From an uncultured Pseudomonadota bacterium (lineage in GTDB: Bacteria > Pseudomonadota > Gammaproteobacteria > Steroidobacterales > Steroidobacteraceae), in NCBI GenBank assembly GCA_903884105.1, contig CAISDJ010000029.1, positions 32,171-96,170 on the forward strand: a stretch of 64,000 nt of DNA. The letters run 5' to 3'. A program made the position numbers and the translations under genes. Numbering within the stretch: position 1 is the stretch's first letter; each line of letters starts with the position of its first letter. Positions 37,014 through 45,660 of this stretch are shown piece after piece. The notes under the pieces are model-generated. The model was not told the DNA's origin and did no database searches. It saw only the letters and a list, made by a program, of their open reading frames with translations.

Positions 37014-40000
37014 CGTGTTGCACGAGCGGGAGTCTTGAGGGTGAAGTCAAAGCTGCCATAGTGAATGTAGTCGGCCCAGTCGACCGACCCGAGTTTGCGC
37101 ACGGCTCTACGCGAGGCATTGAGGGCGTTGCCCACCGAGTCGCCGCGAACCAGCGCCCGATAGAACGTGGCGGCGAACGTGCCGGCTTCATCGTCGCCCA
37201 CAGGCCAGTAGGTGCCGACATAGTTCGCGACGCCGCCCCGCAAGAAAGCTTCGGCGAGGCTGGCGTTGCGACGCAAGTGCTCATCCGCCTTGCCCGCAAA
37301 GCGCCGGCCCGCCCGCAGCCGTCCCACTTCGCAGGCATTGAAGAAGGCCAGCGCCGGCAGCTCGGAGACAGTCGCGAGATCCGGTCCCGACAGCACCTTC
37401 TGGTCAGCGCAGACGATGCCGCTGCGACCAGGCTGTTCGGCGTCAAAGAAAGCGTGGCCGGCATAGTGCAGCACGTCGTACCGTCCCGAGCGGAATTCCT
37501 CGAGCAACCGCTCGCGGGTGGCGTCGCTGCCGCGGACTTCCACGATGCGGATGTCCGTCCGTTTTCCAAGCAATGAGATCAGTCGGTCGCCCTCTGCCGC
37601 CGCACCCTCAAGATCGCCGGTCGGGTTCACCACGAGCAGCACATCGAGCGTGGCATCCTGCCGCCGCACCTCACGCCAGCGCGCGACGGACAGGTTCTCC
37701 GCTGCATAGCGTCGGCTCAGGCCCGCGTCTGCGGCAGGAAAGCGGCCGTTCACGCACAAGGTTTCCCAAGGATAGGCAGCTGCAGCAGTGTCGTGGACGA
37801 CAACCAGGTGATGCGCCTTGACGGTGTCGAGTGCCTTGAGGACGTCTCCATGCAGCAGCAGCGCCCCGAGCACTTCGCCATAGCCCGACAACCGCTTCGC
37901 CGTGAAGTCGCTGTCCGCAACGCGCCGCAGATGTTCTTCAAGCTGCCGCTTCGGTACCTGCTTGGTCCCCGTGAGCACCGCGGCTTTGGAGCCCGACGTC
38001 AGCACCGAGGCGCGGAGCGACAGCCCCTTGGGCTGGGACGTATCCTGCGAAACGATCAGATAGGCAAACCGCTGTGCGGCACGACGTGCGGGCGCAATGG
38101 CAGCGGGCTCTGCTGCCGTGACCGTGGGTAGGTCGACCTCGTCGAACGCCACTTCGATGTCATCGAACATCGGGGTCGCCGACAGCTTGAACAACGCTTT
38201 GCGGATGGCTGCACATTTGGCGCGATCGAATTCGACCAGCGTGATTCGCCGCAGGCGGTGGTCGGTGTCGCCTTCCTTCAGCGCGCGGAAGTAGCCGCCG
38301 ATCTGGTTGGCAAGGGCCGCCTCGACGCTGACGCCGGAGCCGCCTCCGAGCAACACGGTCGCGAATTCATCGACGTGAGTGCGGGCGAAGGTACGCACGA
38401 CATTCTCGGCGACAAACGCTTGCGCAGCGGCGTCGAAGCGGTCGAAGTCGCCAAGGCCCGCCAGCAAGACCAGTTCCGCGCCGAGGCGGCTCCGCGCCGC
38501 CGGCAACACGAATACCTCGCCGCGATTGCCTGAGAACATGCGACGCAGCGTGAACTCCTTGATCGCGCCATCGAGCCGCTTGTCGATGGCCGCGGCCGCG
38601 CCGCCCGGTTCGACGCCGCGGAACACGCCCAGTACGATCGCTTCAGACTGCACTTCGGTGATGCTGCCGCAGGCGAGGCGGATTTCGAGCGTGGGGAGGC
38701 GGTACTGGCTATCGATCAGCCGGGGTTGTGTCGCAGGCGCTGCCGTGGTGGCACTCGGCGCCTGGCCGAGAAATTCCGGCGAGATCATCGGCTCCAGGAA
38801 TCGGCGACGCGATTCCAGGGACAGGTCCATCCAGCGGACTTTGCGTGAGACCCGCTGGCGCAAGCTGGCATCCTTGACCTTGCCTATCGCCGCACGACGC
38901 TTGGGTGACCAGGTGGACGGCAGGCGCTTCGTGTCGTTCTTCTTGAGCAGGTCGACAACGGCCCTCCCCACCCGCGTGCTGTTCGTGAGACCGCCGTGGG
39001 TCTCTTCGGCGAACCAGGTGCGTGCGCCCGGCCACTCGGCGAGCGACCGTGGCACGGTGCCGTCGCCCTCGAGACTCAGCGTGTACTCAAAGGAGTCCTC
39101 GACGCGCCGCGCGCCGGTGACCGTCTCCTGGTTCACGCCCATGATCAGGCAGCAGCGTTCGTCCGCCGGCGCCAGTCCTTCGCGGACCCGACGCGCCTCT
39201 TTCAGCAACGCCGCGTCCGGCGCCATTGCGTCGGCGGGCCACGAGCGCGGATCAAAGAAGTCGACTGCGGGATGGCGATCAGGGGCAGGCAGCATCTGGT
39301 ACAGGCCGGGCAGCGTACGGAAGACTTGTTCGGCGAGTTGCTCGGCTGTGTGATGCCAATCGAGCGCCGCGATCTTGCGTACCGTCGGATAGGTGGCGCG
39401 CAGGGCCTGCACGGGCGCGAACGAGCCGTAGTTGGGCGTGCCGAGCTGGATGAGCTGCACGATCCGCTTGCTGCTCGGGCCGTTCAGCGCCGCTCGCGCG
39501 ACCAGCCCACCCATGCTGTGGGCCACCAGTCGCACCGAGGTCGCCCGTTCGCTGGCGATGCGGTCGCCGAGCTGCTTGCCCAGGGTGTCGAGCCCGAGGC
39601 GCCAATCGAAGGGGTGGAAGCTCGCGTCGAAGCCGGCGAGCTGCAGGCACAGCTTCAGCTTGAGGTAGCCAAACAGCATGACGCCGAGCGGCTGCAGCTT
39701 TCTGCCCTGGGGCAGTGCCAGGTCGGTGAGCTTGCCGGCGATGACCTGGACCGGGTCGAGCCACAACACGTCGTCAGTCACGCGGCCGGGCGTGCCGATC
39801 TTCGACCCCATGAGGCCGGGCAGGATCAGCACCCGTGGACCCCCGCGAGTGCGCCGCGCACCGACTGCCCGCGCGAGCCGCCGCAGTTCAAGATAGTCCG
39901 CCTCACCGAAGTTGGCGCTCAAGGTTGCCGCGTTCTCTCCACTGCGTAGCCATGCAACGACTTGCTCGTCATGCAGACTCCCCATGTGAATGACGGGTGC

Positions 40001-40030
40001 CGTCTTGCCGGTGGGCGGAGTGGCGCTCAT
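37010..40030 (-). CDS. Alpha/beta-hydrolase - aminopeptidase-N-like - CHAT protease fusion
   Basis: A 1006-residue three-part protein. Residues about 65-365 form a PGAP1/LCAT-like alpha/beta-hydrolase with nucleophile Ser172 in LVAHSMGGLV, a likely acid Asp323 (EGDGTVP) and base His345 (EETHGGL). Residues about 446-615 resemble the N-terminal, macro-like domain of leucyl aminopeptidase (EAIVLGVFRG, VFVLPAARSRLGAELVLLAG). Residues about 655-1000 form a CHAT caspase-like protease with His859 (HYAGHAFFD) and Cys900 (FFNACEVG). No signal peptide or membrane helix is seen. The start overlaps the oxyR stop and the stop overlaps the ygiD start, both ATGA. Function is not established; CHAT proteases often act in controlled cell death and defence. 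Confidence 0.8.
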   Translation of the reverse strand: MSATPPTGKTAPVIHMGSLHDEQVVAWLRSGENAATLSANFGEADYLELRRLARAVGARRTRGGPRVLILPGLMGSKIGTPGRVTDDVLWLDPVQVIAGKLTDLALPQGRKLQPLGVMLFGYLKLKLCLQLAGFDASFHPFDWRLGLDTLGKQLGDRIASERATSVRLVAHSMGGLVARAALNGPSSKRIVQLIQLGTPNYGSFAPVQALRATYPTVRKIAALDWHHTAEQLAEQVFRTLPGLYQMLPAPDRHPAVDFFDPRSWPADAMAPDAALLKEARRVREGLAPADERCCLIMGVNQETVTGARRVEDSFEYTLSLEGDGTVPRSLAEWPGARTWFAEETHGGLTNSTRVGRAVVDLLKKNDTKRLPSTWSPKRRAAIGKVKDASLRQRVSRKVRWMDLSLESRRRFLEPMISPEFLGQAPSATTAAPATQPRLIDSQYRLPTLEIRLACGSITEVQSEAIVLGVFRGVEPGGAAAAIDKRLDGAIKEFTLRRMFSGNRGEVFVLPAARSRLGAELVLLAGLGDFDRFDAAAQAFVAENVVRTFARTHVDEFATVLLGGGSGVSVEAALANQIGGYFRALKEGDTDHRLRRITLVEFDRAKCAAIRKALFKLSATPMFDDIEVAFDEVDLPTVTAAEPAAIAPARRAAQRFAYLIVSQDTSQPKGLSLRASVLTSGSKAAVLTGTKQVPKRQLEEHLRRVADSDFTAKRLSGYGEVLGALLLHGDVLKALDTVKAHHLVVVHDTAAAAYPWETLCVNGRFPAADAGLSRRYAAENLSVARWREVRRQDATLDVLLVVNPTGDLEGAAAEGDRLISLLGKRTDIRIVEVRGSDATRERLLEEFRSGRYDVLHYAGHAFFDAEQPGRSGIVCADQKVLSGPDLATVSELPALAFFNACEVGRLRAGRRFAGKADEHLRRNASLAEAFLRGGVANYVGTYWPVGDDEAGTFAATFYRALVRGDSVGNALNASRRAVRKLGSVDWADYIHYGSFDFTLKTPARATR

Positions 40031-40923
40031 GGCTTGTCGGCCATCGTCATGTGAATGAGATGGCCGACGGCCTTGATGGCGGCGGTCCGGGTGCTGCTCT
40101 TGCGCCACACAGCACCGACGGTGCGCGTGGGCACCGGATTGGCGAACGGTTTCAGCGTGAGGCTGCGATTGGACGCGAACGGACCACTCGCTGCCAGCGC
40201 AGGCAACAGCGTGACGCCGAATCCCGCTGCCACCATCTGCCTGAGCGTCTCGAGGCTCGTAGCGCGATAGTCCTGGCTCTCGCGAACATCCACACGGCTG
40301 CAAACCGCGAGTGCCTGGTCGCGCAGGCAGTGCCCGTCCTCAAGCAGCAGCAGTGTCTCGCCGGGCAGGTCCTCGGGTTTGACGCGCGCCTTCTTCGCGA
40401 GCGGATGATCGGAAGGCACGGCCAGCAGGAAGTCCTCGATGTAGAGCTTCTGCGCTTCGAGCCCATCCATCTCGACCGGCAGCGCCAGGATGCCGACGTC
40501 GACCTCACCCTTGTGCAGCCGCTCCAGCAGCACGGCGGTCTGGTATTCGTAAAGCATCAATTGCAGTTTTGGCAGCTGCTTGCGCAGTTTCCGCGCGACC
40601 AGCGGCAGCAGATACGGGCCCACCGTGGGAATCAGGCCAACCTTGAGCCTGCCCGAGAGCGGATCGCCCTCCTTGCGGGTGAGCGCCTGGATACCATCGG
40701 CTTCTGCCAGCAGGCGACGGGCGCGTTCCACGACCTTTTCGCCCATGTCGGTGAGTGCGATGCGGCGGGGCTGCCGCTCGATCAGTTCGACACCGAGGTA
40801 GTTCTCGAGCTTCCTGATCTGCGCAGAGAGCGTTGGCTGGCTGACATGGCAGCGCGTCGCTGCCTGCCCGAAGTGGAGCGTGTCAGCGAGTGCGACGAGG
40901 TAGCGGAAGTCGCGAAGATTCAT
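40027..40923 (-). CDS. oxyR: Hydrogen peroxide sensor OxyR (LysR family)
   Basis: A 298-residue LysR-type regulator. The winged-helix DNA-binding domain (residues 1-60) has FGQAATRCHVSQPTLSAQIR. The redox pair characteristic of OxyR is present: GHCLRDQALAVC, two cysteines nine positions apart, which form a disulfide on peroxide exposure and switch on target genes. A matching operator is seen upstream of ahpC at 44902-44938. Unusually it is followed by coupled genes for a CHAT-hydrolase and a dioxygenase. A GGTGG-type repeat array occupies the region upstream of its start. Confidence 0.95.
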   Translation of the reverse strand: MNLRDFRYLVALADTLHFGQAATRCHVSQPTLSAQIRKLENYLGVELIERQPRRIALTDMGEKVVERARRLLAEADGIQALTRKEGDPLSGRLKVGLIPTVGPYLLPLVARKLRKQLPKLQLMLYEYQTAVLLERLHKGEVDVGILALPVEMDGLEAQKLYIEDFLLAVPSDHPLAKKARVKPEDLPGETLLLLEDGHCLRDQALAVCSRVDVRESQDYRATSLETLRQMVAAGFGVTLLPALAASGPFASNRSLTLKPFANPVPTRTVGAVWRKSSTRTAAIKAVGHLIHMTMADKP

Positions 40924-40940
40924 GGGAAGAGTATAGAGGA

Positions 40941-41015
40941 GGGTGGCCGGTGGTCGGTGGCTGGTGGTCAGAAGGTGGTGGCTGGTGATCGGTGGTCAGT
41001 GGCCGGTGGTCGGTG
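40941..41015. repeat. GGTGG-type repeat array upstream of oxyR
   Basis: About 75 bp made of variants of GGTGGcCGGTGGtCGGTGGcT, the unit being roughly 7-8 bases (GGTGGTC/GGTGGCC/GGTGGCT). The same word family occurs inside the HerA-like gene at 53627-53700. It lies between yajQ and oxyR, within 20 bp of the oxyR start. Confidence 0.7.
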
Positions 41016-41046
41016 ATTCTGAAGGCATGCGCTCCGCTATCGATCG

Positions 41047-41070
41047 CCCGCCCACCGCCCACCGCCCACC
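41047..41070. repeat. Short CCCACCG tandem repeat
   Basis: CCCG followed by three units of CCCACCG (last truncated). It is the reverse-complement sense of the neighbouring GGTGG array and ends 13 bases from the yajQ stop. Confidence 0.6.
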
Positions 41071-41082
41071 ATTCCCGCGCCG

Positions 41083-41565
41083 TTAGTCGCGGAAATTGTT
41101 GAATTGCACCGGCATGTCGAGCTTGCCGCCACGGACGAGGGCGATGGTGGACTGCAGGTCGTCGCGGTTCTTGCCCGTCACGCGGACCTTCTTGTCCTGG
41201 ATGGCGGCTTGCACCTTCAGCTTCGATTCCTTGATGAGCTTCTGTATCTTCTTGCCGAGCTCGGCCTCGACGCCCTGCCGCAACGTGATGACCTGCTTCG
41301 CCGTTGCCAGGTTGATGACCGGATCGTCGATCTTGAGGCAGGCGATATCGATGCCGCGCTTGGTCAGCCTGAGCTTCAGGATGTCGAGCAGCTGCTTGAG
41401 CTGGAAGTCGGCCTCGGCCACGAGGGTGATGATTTCCTTGGCATGCTCGAACCGGCACTTCGTGCCCCGGAAATCGAAGCGCGTTTCGAGTTCGCGGCTC
41501 GCCTGGTCCACCGCGTTGGCCACCTCGTGGAGGTCGAGCTCGGAAATAATGTCAAAAGAGGGCAT
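41083..41565 (-). CDS. yajQ: YajQ-family nucleotide-binding protein
   Basis: A 160-residue YajQ/DUF520 protein of two ferredoxin-like domains. It starts with MPSFDIISELDLHEVANAVD, the family signature, and contains TRFDFRGTKC and QVITLRQGVEAELGKKIQKL. Members bind RNA, GTP or cyclic di-GMP, and in Xanthomonas a homologue is a cyclic di-GMP effector for virulence genes. It is divergent from the exporter gene at 41742. A 159-bp repeat-rich gap separates it from oxyR. Confidence 0.93.
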   Translation of the reverse strand: MPSFDIISELDLHEVANAVDQASRELETRFDFRGTKCRFEHAKEIITLVAEADFQLKQLLDILKLRLTKRGIDIACLKIDDPVINLATAKQVITLRQGVEAELGKKIQKLIKESKLKVQAAIQDKKVRVTGKNRDDLQSTIALVRGGKLDMPVQFNNFRD

Positions 41566-41741
41566 GACGGGACGAACCTCGGAATGGCGGGGCAGGGGAC
41601 CGGGCGCTGCAAGTGCCGGATTTAACGGGCAAATGGTATGTTATCAGCTTGGCCCCTGTCAGCCGGGGCGCTTGAATGGCATCATGCGCACCCCCCCCGC
41701 GCCGTGCGGGCGCTGCGGGACCCCCCGATTCGTTCCGGACT

Positions 41742-42962
41742 ATGACCCAAGAGACCCCATCCATCGCCCTGCCATCGAGGGTCGTCCTGCTGCTGGGTGC
41801 CATGATCGGCCTGGGCCCCTTGAGCATCGACATGTACCTGCCCTCGTTCCCGACCATCGAGCGGGAGTTCGGCTCGGCCAGTGGATCCTTGCAGTTGACG
41901 CTCGCGACCTACTTTGTCGGGCTCGCGCTGGGCCAGGCGTTTTATGGTCCGATCAGCGACCGCTTTGGCCGCAAGCCGCCGCTGTACTTCGGTCTGACGT
42001 TGTTTGTGCTGGCGGCCATCGGTTGCGCCCTGAGCACGTCCGTCGCGGAGCTCGCGACGTTCCGCCTGCTGCAGGGGCTCGGCGGTTGCGCCGCGATGGT
42101 CGTCACGATGGCGATCATTCGAGACTGCGCGACCGGCGCGGCCGCTGCCAGACTGTTTTCCCGCCTCATCCTGGTGATGGGCATCGCACCGATCGTCGCC
42201 CCCCTCCTGGGCGGATGGGTGCTGACCCAGTTTGGCTGGCGTGCGCTCTTCTTGCTGCTGGCCACAGGTGGAACGCTGGCGCTCATCGGGATGCATTTCC
42301 TGCTGAAGGAAACCCGGAACCCCGCGCATGTCGTGCCGCTGAGCGTTCCTTCGGTCTTGCGCAGCTATGGCCAGCTGCTGACCGACCGCTCGTTCGTGGG
42401 CTATGCGCTCGTGGGTGGGATGGCCATCACGGGCATGTTTGCCTACATTGCCGGTTCGCCGTTCGTGCTCATCGAGATCTACGGCGTGAAGGCGCAGAAC
42501 TTCGGCTGGTTTTTCGGTGCCAACGCCGCCGGTTTCATCCTCGGCAGCCAGATCAACGGGCGCCTGGTCGGCCGGTTCGGCTCCACCCGCGTATTGCACC
42601 GAGCCGTCGTTATCCCTGCAGTTGCAGGCGTTGCACTTGCCGCGCTGGCCTTTTCAGGATGGCTTCCGTTGCCGCTGCTGTCGATCGGCTTCTTCGCGTA
42701 CGTCGGCAGTCTCGGGTTCATCAACCCGAATTCGATGGCCTCTGCGCTCGCAAGCCAGGGCCATCGGGCCGGAACGGCGGCCGCGCTGTCCGGATCGGTA
42801 CAGTTCGTCTTTGCGACGATCGTGGGCGTAACCATGAGTGTCTGGCACGACGGCACCGCGTGGCCCCTGGCCTGTGTCATGGCGGTCTGCGGCGTGTCCA
42901 CACTGGTGGCAGAACGCGTGCTGACCACGCCCTTCAGGGCTCCGGTGGCTGCCAGGCATTGA
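41742..42962 (+). CDS. Bcr/CflA-family MFS drug exporter
   Basis: A 406-residue, 12-helix major-facilitator transporter of the Bcr/CflA multidrug type. Diagnostic are the first-helix stretch LSIDMYLPSFPTI, motif A GPISDRFGRKPPLYFG, the drug-proton antiporter motif GLGGCAAMVVTMAIIRD and the helix-5 motif VMGIAPIVAPLLGGWVL. ATG 41742 fits the family; the upstream in-frame ATG at 41676 would add a Pro/Arg-rich stretch. Likely a proton-driven efflux pump for drugs or dipeptides. Confidence 0.9.
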   Translation: MTQETPSIALPSRVVLLLGAMIGLGPLSIDMYLPSFPTIEREFGSASGSLQLTLATYFVGLALGQAFYGPISDRFGRKPPLYFGLTLFVLAAIGCALSTSVAELATFRLLQGLGGCAAMVVTMAIIRDCATGAAAARLFSRLILVMGIAPIVAPLLGGWVLTQFGWRALFLLLATGGTLALIGMHFLLKETRNPAHVVPLSVPSVLRSYGQLLTDRSFVGYALVGGMAITGMFAYIAGSPFVLIEIYGVKAQNFGWFFGANAAGFILGSQINGRLVGRFGSTRVLHRAVVIPAVAGVALAALAFSGWLPLPLLSIGFFAYVGSLGFINPNSMASALASQGHRAGTAAALSGSVQFVFATIVGVTMSVWHDGTAWPLACVMAVCGVSTLVAERVLTTPFRAPVAARH

Positions 42963-43033
42963 CGGACATAGCTGCTTCATTTGCCGAGGTTGGCCCCAAG
43001 TCGACCCTAACTCCCTTGCTGATCGGATAAACG

Positions 43034-44635
43034 ATGCTCTCCACTTCCAATATTTCCATCCAGTTCGGCGCGAAGCCGTTGTTCGAGAACGTCACCGTCA
43101 AGTTCGCAGACGGCAACCACTACGGCCTGATCGGCGCGAACGGGTGCGGCAAGTCCACGCTCATGAAGATCCTGGGGGACGAGCTGGAGCAGAGCTCCGG
43201 TGAGGTGATGCTGCAGACGGGCATGCGTCTCGGCAAGCTGAACCAGAACCAGTTCGGCTATGAGGACCAGCGAGTCATCGACGTCGTCATGCAGGGCCAC
43301 GTCGAGATGTGGAAGGCGATGACGGAGCGCGATGCCATCTATGCGAACCCGGAAGCCTCGGACGACGACTACATCCGTGCGGCCGATCTCGAAGCGAAGT
43401 TTGCCGAGTACGGCGGCTACAACGCTGAAGCGCGCGCGGCCAGCATCCTTTCCTCGGCCGGTATCGAGGAGAAGTACCACAGCGGCCCGATGCGCGAAGT
43501 CGCGCCCGGCTGGAAGCTGCGTGTGCTGCTCGCGCAGGCGCTGTTCTCGCGGCCCGACGTATTGCTGCTCGACGAGCCGACGAACAACCTGGACATCAAC
43601 TCGATCCGCTGGCTCGAGGGTGAGCTCAACAACTACGACGCGACGATGGTGATCATCAGCCACGACCGTCACTTCCTGAACCAGGTCTGCACGCACATGG
43701 CGGACCTTGACTACGGCCAGCTCAAGATCTATCCGGGCAACTACGACGACTTCATGCTGGCGTCCGTCCAGGCGCGGCAGCGCGTCGAATCCGCCAATGC
43801 GAAGGCCAAGGACCGCATCTCGGACCTGCAGGAGTTCGTGCGTCGCTTCTCGGCCAACGCGTCGAAGGCGCGCCAGGCCACTTCGCGCCGCAAGCAGATC
43901 GAGAAGATCAAGATCGAGGAGATGAAGCCCTCGTCGCGTGTCAGTCCTTACATCCGCTTCGAGCAGGCAAAGAAGCTGTACCGCAATGCCGTGTCCGTCG
44001 AAGCCCTGGGCTTTACGTATCCCGACTCTGATGCGCAGGTGTTGAAGAACGTCAACATCGAGGTCGAGGCGGGCGAGCGTATCGCCATCATCGGCGCCAA
44101 CGGCATCGGCAAGACGACTCTGCTCCGTTGCCTCGCGGGCGACCTGAAGCCCACGAAAGGCACAGTCTCGTGGGTCGAGAATGCGATGCTCGGCTACATG
44201 CCGCAGGATCCGCAGGCCGAGTTCTCGAAAAAGGTGGACCTGTTCACGTGGATGAGCGACTGGCAGACACCGAGCGACGACCAGATCGTCCGCGCCACGC
44301 TTGGCCGCATGCTGTTCTCCGGCGATGAAATGAAGAAGATGGTCGCGGTACTGTCGGGCGGCGAGAAGGGCCGCATGATCTACGGCAAGCTCACGCTGAC
44401 GAAGCCGAACGTGCTGCTCATGGACGAGCCCACCAACCACATGGATATGGAAACCATCGAAGCCCTGCAGATCGGCCTGGAGAAATACCCCGGCACGCTG
44501 ATCTTCGTCTCCCACGACCGCGAGTTCGTCGGCGGCCTCGCCACGCGCATCCTCGAGGTCCGCGCCGGCGGCAGCGTCGTCGATTTCCGCGGTACGTACG
44601 ACGAGTACCTTGAGGCGAACGCCGAAAAGGCGTAA
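43034..44635 (+). CDS. ybiT: ABC-F translation factor, YbiT type
   Basis: A 533-residue cytosolic ABC-F protein with two ATPase domains and no membrane part; such proteins act at the ribosomal E site. Domain 1 has GANGCGKST and the YbiT-specific signature [16 protein letters not shown] in place of LSGGQ, then [11 protein letters not shown]. The linker (about residues 240-320) is basic and helical ([19 protein letters not shown]). Domain 2 has [23 protein letters not shown] and [14 protein letters not shown] 43034 follows a weak ribosome site. Confidence 0.93.
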   Translation: MLSTSNISIQFGAKPLFENVTVKFADGNHYGLIGANGCGKSTLMKILGDELEQSSGEVMLQTGMRLGKLNQNQFGYEDQRVIDVVMQGHVEMWKAMTERDAIYANPEASDDDYIRAADLEAKFAEYGGYNAEARAASILSSAGIEEKYHSGPMREVAPGWKLRVLLAQALFSRPDVLLLDEPTNNLDINSIRWLEGELNNYDATMVIISHDRHFLNQVCTHMADLDYGQLKIYPGNYDDFMLASVQARQRVESANAKAKDRISDLQEFVRRFSANASKARQATSRRKQIEKIKIEEMKPSSRVSPYIRFEQAKKLYRNAVSVEALGFTYPDSDAQVLKNVNIEVEAGERIAIIGANGIGKTTLLRCLAGDLKPTKGTVSWVENAMLGYMPQDPQAEFSKKVDLFTWMSDWQTPSDDQIVRATLGRMLFSGDEMKKMVAVLSGGEKGRMIYGKLTLTKPNVLLMDEPTNHMDMETIEALQIGLEKYPGTLIFVSHDREFVGGLATRILEVRAGGSVVDFRGTYDEYLEANAEKA

Positions 44636-44654
44636 CCGCAGCCGGGGACCGATC

Positions 44655-44695
44655 GGCCAACTTCGTTGGTTTACGGCCTGGCCGCAGGCTGCGAA
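44655..44695 (+). repeat. Interspersed repeat A, copy 1
   Basis: A 41-bp element beginning GGCCAACTTCGTTGG and ending GGCCGCAGGCTGCGAA. Its reverse complement is found at 47331-47371 with one mismatch in 41 positions. It follows the ybiT stop by 19 bp. Internal CCAAC-TTC-GTTGG can form a small hairpin. Confidence 0.8.
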
Positions 44696-44812
44696 CGGCC
44701 TGCCGGCGAAAGTCCTCTTCGAGGATAAAGCCACGAAGACGCGGCGAACGGCCGGCTGACGCCGGCGCGTCAGAAGCGGAGTCGCGGCGTTGATCCTCTC
44801 CACTCTGGCCCA

Positions 44813-44831
44813 CCGACAGGCCATTTGCTGA
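44813..44831 (+). repeat. Interspersed repeat fragment
   Basis: CCGACAGGCCATTTGCTGA matches the reverse complement of 51549-51567 at 18 of 19 positions, so parts of the 51.5-kb repeat element are also present in the ybiT-ahpC gap. Confidence 0.6.
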
Positions 44832-44901
44832 TTCACGCCCTAACCAGGGTATGAAGTCAGCCATTCGCCGGCAAAGCCGGCCGGCCGCTCTTGCCTTGGC
44901 G

Positions 44902-44938
44902 ATAGCCCCTCCCTATCGCACCCATCGTAACCATTCAT
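44902..44938 (+). promoter_or_regulatory. Predicted OxyR operator upstream of ahpC
   Basis: The OxyR consensus is ATAG-n7-CTAT-n7-ATAG-n7-CTAT. Here ATAG (44902-44905), seven bases, CTAT (44913-44916), seven bases, ATCG (44924-44927), seven bases, TCAT (44935-44938): the first half matches fully, the second 3/4 and 2/4, with exact spacing. The -35 follows at once (44939). Confidence 0.7.
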
Positions 44939-44967
44939 TTAATAAATGGTGCGATGCCCCCTATCAT
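44939..44967 (+). promoter_or_regulatory. ahpC: Predicted ahpC sigma-70 promoter
   Basis: TTAATA (44939-44944, -35, 4/6) and TATCAT (44962-44967, -10) are 17 bp apart, with the OxyR operator abutting the -35, as at activator-dependent OxyR promoters. The ahpC ATG is 36 bp after the -10. A broader inverted repeat, ATCGCACC (44915-44922) with GGTGCGAT (44948-44955), spans the promoter. Confidence 0.6.
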
Positions 44968-45003
44968 GACCCCCGTCCCAAACACCGCTCGAGGAATTCT
45001 GCT

Positions 45004-45567
45004 ATGTCCCTGATCAACACCGAAGTCAAACCGTTCAAGGCCAATGCCTACCACAACGGCCAGTTCGTCACCGTCACGAACGAGAGCCTGAAGGGCAAGT
45101 GGTGCGTGTTCGTGTTCTATCCCGCCGACTTCACGTTCGTGTGCCCGACTGAACTCGGCGACCTCGCCGACAACTACGCCGAGTTCAAGAAGATGGGCGT
45201 GGAGATCTATGGCATATCGACCGACACCCATTTCACCCACAAGGCGTGGCACGACACGTCGGACACGGTCAAGAAGGTGCAGTACCCGCTGGTTGCCGAT
45301 CCGACCGGCCTGCTGTCCCGCAATTTCGAAGTGATGATCGAGGAAGAGGGCCTGGCGCTGCGCGGCACCTTCGTCATCAACCCGGAAGGCAAGATCAAGA
45401 TCATCGAGGTGCACGACAACGGCATCGGCCGCGATGCAAAGGAACTGCTGCGCAAGGTACAGGCGGCCCAGTACGTCGCGTCGCACCCGGGTGAGGTCTG
45501 CCCGGCCAAGTGGACGCCCGGTGCGGCAACGCTTGCGCCGTCGCTCGACCTCGTCGGCAAGATCTGA
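45004..45567 (+). CDS. ahpC: Alkyl hydroperoxide reductase peroxiredoxin AhpC
   Basis: A 187-residue typical 2-Cys peroxiredoxin that reduces hydrogen and organic peroxides in the cytosol. The peroxidatic Cys47 is in ADFTFVCPTELGD and the resolving Cys is in HPGEVCPAKWTPG near the C-terminus; length equals E. coli AhpC. ATG 45004 is used; the frame upstream is not coding. It is preceded by a predicted OxyR-controlled promoter and followed 93 bp later by ahpF, which recycles it. Confidence 0.96.
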   Translation: MSLINTEVKPFKANAYHNGQFVTVTNESLKGKWCVFVFYPADFTFVCPTELGDLADNYAEFKKMGVEIYGISTDTHFTHKAWHDTSDTVKKVQYPLVADPTGLLSRNFEVMIEEEGLALRGTFVINPEGKIKIIEVHDNGIGRDAKELLRKVQAAQYVASHPGEVCPAKWTPGAATLAPSLDLVGKI

Positions 45568-45660
45568 TCGGCAGAAGACGCTCCTGAGTCGTCAGGTGGC
45601 CGCGTCCGCAAGCAATGCTTGAGGGCGCGGCGACCCCGCCAGGACCCATAGGATACCGCC

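Noticed and set aside
37010..40030. Reading the middle domain as an active leucyl aminopeptidase
   Set aside because: Only the N-terminal, non-catalytic domain pattern is present; the metal-binding M17 catalytic motifs are absent.
39997..41016. Plus-strand open frame across oxyR and the repeat array
   Set aside because: Antisense to oxyR; its C-terminal VAGGQKVVAGDRW is just translation of the GGTGG repeat.
40941..41070. Considered as a CRISPR array
   Set aside because: Units are 7-8 bp and contiguous, without constant-length repeats or spacers, and there are no cas genes.
41096..43030. A 644-codon plus-strand frame spanning yajQ and the exporter gene
   Set aside because: It crosses two genes in a wrong frame, with no motif; the exporter at 41742 is in another frame with normal MFS motifs.
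43007..44836. Long minus-strand open frame opposite the ABC-F gene
   Set aside because: Shadow of ybiT; Arg/Asp/Val-rich translation with no domain, and the plus strand has both full ATPase domains.
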